64,000 bases of DNA from DAOUBP01 sp034432655. GTDB taxonomy: Bacteria > Chloroflexota > Anaerolineae > CG2-30-64-16. Of the stretch, positions 59,556 through 64,000 are shown in pieces; the first letter of the stretch is position 1; every line of letters starts with the position of its first letter. The stretch is from assembly GCA_034432655.1 (NCBI GenBank), contig DAOUBP010000157.1, positions 62,001 through 126,000 on the forward strand, in the 5' to 3' direction. The position numbers and the translations under genes were made by a program. Under the pieces are notes generated by a model that was given only the letters and a program-made list of their open reading frames with translations, did not search any database and was not told where the DNA came from.

Positions 59556-60908
59556 TCACACGGCGGCCATCCGGTCATTCTCTTGCGTCTGCTGCTTGCG
59601 CAACAACCCCAACAGCTCGCGCGCCCGGTCAGCCCGGATCTGACGTTCCTTCACCATCGCGCCGGCCACCACGTCCACTTCATGGAGCTGGGCGCCAGCG
59701 GCAATGGCCACCTGCCGCGCATGCAGCGCCATGTGGCCGCGCTGGATGCCTTCGGTCGCCAGGGCCCGGATAGCGGCCAGATTTTGCGCCAGCCCCACCG
59801 CTGCGACCACCTCCGCCAGCTCACGCGCGGTCTGCACCCCCATCAGTTGGAGGGAGAAACGCGCCAGCGGATGGACCCGCGTGGCGCCGCCCACTGTGCC
59901 CAGCGCCAGTGGCAGCTCCAGCTCGCCCACCAAAGCCGGCCCCTTGCCGGTAGCGGGATCGCCGGGGACAAAGGACCAGGTGCTGAGAGAGCGATAGAGG
60001 CCATCGCGCGCCGCATAGGCATGGGCACCCGCCTCCACAGCCCGCCAGTCATTGCCGGTAGCGATCACCACAGCGTCCACGCCGTTCATGATCCCCTTGT
60101 TGTGGGTGGCGGCCCGATAAGGGTCTACCGCCGCCAGCGCCCACGCCTCGACAATGCGCCGGGCCACCAGCTCGCCGGACAGCGCTTCCGTCTCCAACGC
60201 GCTGGCCGGCACCACGCAGCGCGCCCTGGCCAGGCGCCGGTCGGCCAGATTAGAGAGGATGCGCAGGTTGGCCCGGCCACCGGTGATTTCCTCGACCACC
60301 GGCGCCAGGGCCTCACAGGCGGTGTTGACCATGTTGGCGCCCATGGCGTCCCGGCAATCGTAAATCAGGTGAACCACCAGCATGGGGCCGACAGGGCTCG
60401 CCGGGATGGGCCGGACGACCACGTCGCGCGCGCCGCCGTGCAGGCTGACCACCACCGGATCGGTGCTATTGGCCAGGTCCAACAGGCGTTGCTTGTCGGC
60501 CACCACTCTGGCAGCTGCCGCCCCCACATCGGCCAGGTCCAACACCTGGATCTGCCCGATCATCAACGGTTCGGTGGTCTCCGCGTGGAAGCCGCCGCCA
60601 GCGCGCGCCAGCCGGGCCGCAAAACTGGCCCCTGCGACCACCGACGGTTCCTCGATCACCATGGGCACCAGGACGTCGCGGCCGTTCACCATAAAGTTGG
60701 TGGCAATGCCCAGAGGCAGTGCGTAGGTGCCCACGACGTTTTCAACCATCTTGTCGGCCTGCTCCAACGTCAGGCCGCCAGGTGATTGTAACAACTCCTC
60801 GATGGCGGTGAACTGTTCCGGCGACAAAGCGGCCCAGTCCGCCACGATGTGCCGGCGTTCGGCCGGCGACAGGTTGTAGAATCCGCTCAGACGCGATGAT
60901 TTGCTCAT
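59556..60908 (-). CDS. Class II HMG-CoA reductase
   Basis: The 450-residue protein has the class II features: MVENVVGTYALPLGIATNF with the catalytic Glu, RDAMGANMVNTACEAL, the Lys/Asn region VDPYRAATHNKGIMNGVDAV, ATGNDWRAVEAGAHAYA and the late His in GIQRGHMALHARQVAIAAG. It lacks membrane helices and the long N-terminus of class I. In bacteria this class reduces HMG-CoA to mevalonate or works in reverse. Here, beside synthase, thiolase and DUF35, it is most likely biosynthetic. It lies 66 nt downstream of the ND2-like gene, so the membrane module may run into it. Confidence 0.95.
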   Translation of the reverse strand: MSKSSRLSGFYNLSPAERRHIVADWAALSPEQFTAIEELLQSPGGLTLEQADKMVENVVGTYALPLGIATNFMVNGRDVLVPMVIEEPSVVAGASFAARLARAGGGFHAETTEPLMIGQIQVLDLADVGAAAARVVADKQRLLDLANSTDPVVVSLHGGARDVVVRPIPASPVGPMLVVHLIYDCRDAMGANMVNTACEALAPVVEEITGGRANLRILSNLADRRLARARCVVPASALETEALSGELVARRIVEAWALAAVDPYRAATHNKGIMNGVDAVVIATGNDWRAVEAGAHAYAARDGLYRSLSTWSFVPGDPATGKGPALVGELELPLALGTVGGATRVHPLARFSLQLMGVQTARELAEVVAAVGLAQNLAAIRALATEGIQRGHMALHARQVAIAAGAQLHEVDVVAGAMVKERQIRADRARELLGLLRKQQTQENDRMAAV

Positions 60909-60974
60909 AGCCGCTTACCTTCCTTTGTGCTGTGAGGACTATACGAGGGGAAAACTGCCAAAACCTACCAGGCT

Positions 60975-62375
60975 TTACGGCGCCAGGGTCGAAAGGGGCA
61001 AAATCACGGCCGCCACCGGCCCGATCAACAGCTGAGGAAAGACCCCCATCGCGACCCCAACCCCCAGCAGCAAGAATGCCAGTGCCGCCAGGCTGCGCGA
61101 TTCCCGTTCCACCGGCGACGCGCTCAGGTCACCGAAGCAGGCGCGCCCGGCACGCACCACGCCGATCAGCACGCCCAGCGCGGCCAACAGCAGGAGCAAC
61201 GTCCACCGCGGGTCTTTCTCGCCCACCAGCTGCAACAGCGCCCAGCGTGAGGCAAACTGGGCGCTGAGCGGCGCGCCAACCAGGCCCAGGCCGCCGCCGA
61301 TCAAAGCCGCCACCGACCAGGGCAACCGCGACACAGCCCCCCGCAGGCGGCCGAACTCAGCGCTGGTCATGTAGTGGCGCAGGGCGGCCGCGCCGGTGGC
61401 CATGGTCAGCAACGCAACTGTGCGCGTCAACAGCAACCAGATCGTTGTCGGCAGGCCGGCGGTGCCGCGCAGGCTCAACGCCACGATCAAGACGCCGTAA
61501 TCATACAACGCAGCGTAGCCGGTCAGCCGGCCCAGGTGCGATTGCACCGCTGCCAGCGCACCCCCCAGGCCCGCCGTGAACAACCCCAGCCACAACAGCC
61601 ACTGTGCATTGTCCAGGGCCTGGTTCAGCCACGGATAGGTCACCAGAAACCGCTGCAACAGGAACAGGGTGATCGTCTGGCTGCCGATCCACAAGAAGGC
61701 TGCCACCACCGTGGGCGCCTGGCCCGCCACGGCCGGCAGCCCGGCGTGCAGCGGCGCCAGCTGCAACAAGAACGCAAACCCCACGATCAACAACCAGCTC
61801 GCGATGCGATATGGGGCAGAATCGTCCGGATTGAGCGGGGCTTGCTCTATGTACCAGGCAGCCACCACAAACCAGGGGAGCGCCAGGGCCGGAAACAGCA
61901 GTTGTCGCCACGCACCGTGAGTCTGGCCGGGCCGTCCGGCCTGGATCAAAAACACCGCCAACAAAGCGGCCAACATCACGCCGAAAGGCGCCAGGGTCAA
62001 CGGCTGTAAGAAAGCGATCCCGCCCCACAGCGCCAGCAATAGCAGGCCGAAGGGGTAAAATGTGCGGCCCTGATAGGTGCGCCAGGCCAGGAGGAACGTG
62101 ATGGCGGCCACAACCAGGAGAAACGCCACCACAGCCTGGCCGGCCGGAGTGATCTGCAAGGAGAGATCTTCCCACTGCACCGGCTGCCCTAAGCGCACCA
62201 CCCGGCCGAGGAGGCGTACCGGCACGGTCAGCGGCAAGCGCCAGAGGCCTATCGCCAGCAAAGCGCACAGGCCGGCGGCCAACAAGGAAGCCAGGGGCTC
62301 CAACCGACGCAAAAGGTAGAGGCCTGCCGCGCCAAACGTCAACACGGCCAGAAAGAGGACCGGGCCGGCAATCAA
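60975..62375 (-). CDS. ND2/NuoN-like proton-translocating membrane subunit, divergent
   Basis: The 466-residue protein has about 13-14 membrane helices. Its hallmark PLHAGLPAVAGQAPTVVAAF (about 212-231) corresponds to the PLHxWLPDAxxxAPT motif of complex I and Mrp antiporter subunits, and a helix with VGAPLSAQFASRWALL matches the later GxPxxxGFxxK region. The usual channel Lys and Asp/Glu in the WLPD part are changed (GLPAV). It overlaps the preceding gene by 4 nt. It is not a standard nuoN; a divergent complex I-like or Mrp-like unit is the best inference. Confidence 0.65.
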   Translation of the reverse strand: MIAGPVLFLAVLTFGAAGLYLLRRLEPLASLLAAGLCALLAIGLWRLPLTVPVRLLGRVVRLGQPVQWEDLSLQITPAGQAVVAFLLVVAAITFLLAWRTYQGRTFYPFGLLLLALWGGIAFLQPLTLAPFGVMLAALLAVFLIQAGRPGQTHGAWRQLLFPALALPWFVVAAWYIEQAPLNPDDSAPYRIASWLLIVGFAFLLQLAPLHAGLPAVAGQAPTVVAAFLWIGSQTITLFLLQRFLVTYPWLNQALDNAQWLLWLGLFTAGLGGALAAVQSHLGRLTGYAALYDYGVLIVALSLRGTAGLPTTIWLLLTRTVALLTMATGAAALRHYMTSAEFGRLRGAVSRLPWSVAALIGGGLGLVGAPLSAQFASRWALLQLVGEKDPRWTLLLLLAALGVLIGVVRAGRACFGDLSASPVERESRSLAALAFLLLGVGVAMGVFPQLLIGPVAAVILPLSTLAP

Positions 62376-63043
62376 AAGCTGCCTCCGTGCTCAGATTCCA
62401 TCGGCTGCGCCGGAACTGCGTCGGCCAGGCCGTGCGCCAGCACCAGGTAGGCGATTGCCAGGCCGATCAGCAGCTGCAAAGCCTGCCACAGCCCCACCAG
62501 CATGCGACGTTGCGTCAGCGTGAACAGCAGCAGCTCCGCAGCGCCGAGAAACACTAACAACGCCAGGCCAGCGTGCAGCGGCTCCTCGTGCAACGCCAGG
62601 CCGGCCACGCTGATCAGCACCAGCCACAACAAGGCTTCGCCGAACAGCGTGTCCACCAACGGCACCGTGATCCGCGTCCGCAACACCAGAAAAGCGGCTG
62701 CCAGCAGCGCCACCACGAGGAAGCGAAAACTGGTCAGGGAAGCCATGCGCGGCCAGCGGGCCTCCGCCGCCTTGAGGGCATGCCGGTGGCTGCGCAGTTG
62801 CCGGGCTGAAAGGTAAAGCATCACCGCGATCAGGCCGCCGACGATAACCTGTTGGAGCGCCCACTCGGCGGGGATAATCTGAGACAGCAACAAGGCAAGC
62901 ATGATCGAAAAGACGGCATAGGCGAACAACGAAAGCCGCCAGTCACGCGCAATCACGATCAAGGCGGCCGCGCTCCCGGCGACGACGACCGCAGGCAGGC
63001 CGATGAGGATGCTCACCTGCCGGAGGAAATCGGTCAACGACAT
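62372..63043 (-). CDS. Six-helix membrane protein of the ND-like module
   Basis: The 223-residue protein has about six or seven membrane helices and a basic loop SARQLRSHRHALKAAEARWP near residue 100. No conserved channel motif is recognised. Position and overlap (4 nt with the ND2-like gene; 10 nt after the ND5-like gene) place it in the same unit, possibly as a NuoK/J or MrpE-type small subunit replacement. Confidence 0.55.
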   Translation of the reverse strand: MSLTDFLRQVSILIGLPAVVVAGSAAALIVIARDWRLSLFAYAVFSIMLALLLSQIIPAEWALQQVIVGGLIAVMLYLSARQLRSHRHALKAAEARWPRMASLTSFRFLVVALLAAAFLVLRTRITVPLVDTLFGEALLWLVLISVAGLALHEEPLHAGLALLVFLGAAELLLFTLTQRRMLVGLWQALQLLIGLAIAYLVLAHGLADAVPAQPMESEHGGSF

Positions 63044-63053
63044 CTTAGCCCTT

Positions 63054-64000
63054 TCAACCGCGCAACAGCGCCCACAAAATCACTCCTGCCAGCGCCAGCC
63101 AGCCCAAATAACCCTCCCCTTCACCCACGGTGGCGAAATAGCGCAGCCCGGCCGCTGCCAGGTTGAAGCCGGCCGCCACGGCCCAGTACAACCACTCCAG
63201 GCTGACTACCGCCACAATCCCGCGCTGCCAGCCGCGCATCTGGCCGAAAATACGCTCCCGCCACAGCCCCAGGAACGCGCCCAAAAGCCCGGAAACAACC
63301 AGCGCAGCCCACACTGAGCGCCGGGCGTTCATGAGCAAGGTGGTCAGGGCCGGGAAGTGTTCCCCAGCCGGCCACCCCACCAGCGAGGCCAGCAGCCCCG
63401 GAGCCAGGCCACCGCCGATCGAGAGTGCCAGGAGCAGGGCGAACAGGCCGCGCAGCGCCCAGCGCCGGATGGCGCCCACTGGTTGCCGGGGCATTTGCGC
63501 CGCGGCCAACTGCCAGAGCGCAGCCACCAGCAGGATCTCGGCCAGGAGCATCAAACCGAACAGCGGCACCGCCACTGTCAGCTCCGTGGGGAACACCAGC
63601 ACCGTGCGCGCCAAAAAACCCACCGTGCCGGGCAGGCCCCACAACACCGGCACAGCAGCCCAGGCAGGAAGACGGCTGCCGTCTTGTTGGAGGGTCTGCG
63701 CCAGGGCAAGCAGGGCGCCCCCCAGGACAAAGGCGACAGCCGGCCAGACCAGCGCCTCAGGGCCCGACCCGCCGGCCGTGTAAGCAGCCATCACGATAAG
63801 ACTGGCGCGATTGAGAAGGATCCAACGCCAGCGTTGCAGCTCATCTTCGACCGCCCACGCTACCATGGCGGTGCCCAACAAAGCAAGCGCGGCCAGCGCG
63901 GCCCATTCCGGCCGGCGCAACCAATCCGGCCCCGCGCTCCCGTGCAGCCGCACCAAAAGCCACACCCCTGTTAGCGGCGCCAGCAGGGAAAGCGCCACCG
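63054..64000 (-). CDS. ND4/ND5-like membrane subunit (cut by right edge)
   Basis: The visible 314+ residues contain about nine or ten membrane helices. The frame is open to the edge, so the GTG at 63998 need not be the start. The phrase WGLPGTVGFLARTVLVFPTEL matches the GLPPTAGFxxK region of ND2/ND4/ND5 subunits, with the channel Lys position as Arg. The proximal antiporter motif would lie outside. Together with the next two genes it forms a complex I-like or Mrp-like unit. Confidence 0.6.
   Translation of the reverse strand, partial: VALSLLAPLTGVWLLVRLHGSAGPDWLRRPEWAALAALALLGTAMVAWAVEDELQRWRWILLNRASLIVMAAYTAGGSGPEALVWPAVAFVLGGALLALAQTLQQDGSRLPAWAAVPVLWGLPGTVGFLARTVLVFPTELTVAVPLFGLMLLAEILLVAALWQLAAAQMPRQPVGAIRRWALRGLFALLLALSIGGGLAPGLLASLVGWPAGEHFPALTTLLMNARRSVWAALVVSGLLGAFLGLWRERIFGQMRGWQRGIVAVVSLEWLYWAVAAGFNLAAAGLRYFATVGEGEGYLGWLALAGVILWALLRG

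Overview
The window is GC-rich bacterial chromosome and reads like a member of the Chloroflexota, probably Anaerolineae or a close relative. This is inferred from gene content, not from a marker tree: a mevalonate-pathway block with an archaeal-type HMG-CoA synthase, a DUF35 protein and a class II HMG-CoA reductase; Pro/Thr-rich linkers in exported proteins; UbiA/MenA, CIRCE-controlled hrcA-grpE-dnaK, and many lipoprotein or one-pass anchored proteins. I see no phage, insertion sequence, integrase, CRISPR array or rRNA operon. Most of the DNA is housekeeping and accessory metabolism.

Layout. 1-2.9 kb: end of a CydC-like ABC exporter, secG and an oligopeptide-binding protein. 2.9-3.9 kb: three tRNAs, each with its own promoter, around an FtsB-like gene. 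3.9-9.4 kb: msrA, a P5C-type aldehyde dehydrogenase, a DinB-fold protein, fdhD, a small glycogen-binding-domain protein, gpmA, tRNA-Arg and a monothiol thioredoxin-fold protein. 9.5-16 kb: a LysM/FG-GAP exported protein, a run of minus-strand membrane and HAD genes, a seven-copy 29-bp palindromic array, and a cytochrome c lipoprotein coupled to an alpha/beta hydrolase. 16-21 kb: a minus-strand membrane cluster (DUF2207, zinc-ribbon membrane protein, YccF, coiled coil, SPFH protein fused to an excisionase-type HTH). 21.4-36.3 kb: alpha-glucan and accessory metabolism, dominated by a 2,684-residue exported amylopullulanase with two GH13 active sites, then a P450, HAD and MFS genes, and an intracellular neopullulanase overlapping a PPDK-regulator-type kinase.

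36-47 kb: endonuclease V, ybjQ, a PyrK/PyrD-like pair, menA, rsmD, a GNAT-fold protein, a triple jelly-roll surface protein, and a glycosyltransferase plus sugar-phosphate transferase pair. 47.6-51.4 kb: hrcA-grpE-dnaK behind a perfect CIRCE. 51.5-55.1 kb: a DUF2089/DUF4097/SHOCT/YvlD membrane-stress-like set. 55-64 kb: ROK kinase, the DUF35-thiolase-HMGCS-HMGCR block, and three genes of a divergent complex I-like membrane module running off the right edge.

How it works together. The secreted amylopullulanase and the non-exported neopullulanase, with the glycogen-binding protein, ROK sugar kinase and GpmA, suggest use of external branched alpha-glucans that feed glycolysis. The mevalonate block makes isoprenoid precursors, for which MenA (menaquinone) is one consumer. 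The spacers are unusual in their own right. Many carry short degenerate trains of 7- or 8-nt words or small perfect palindromes with a 2-nt centre, with different sequence but the same geometry from spacer to spacer. Together with the 29-bp and 26-bp arrays, this is the least explained signal in the window.
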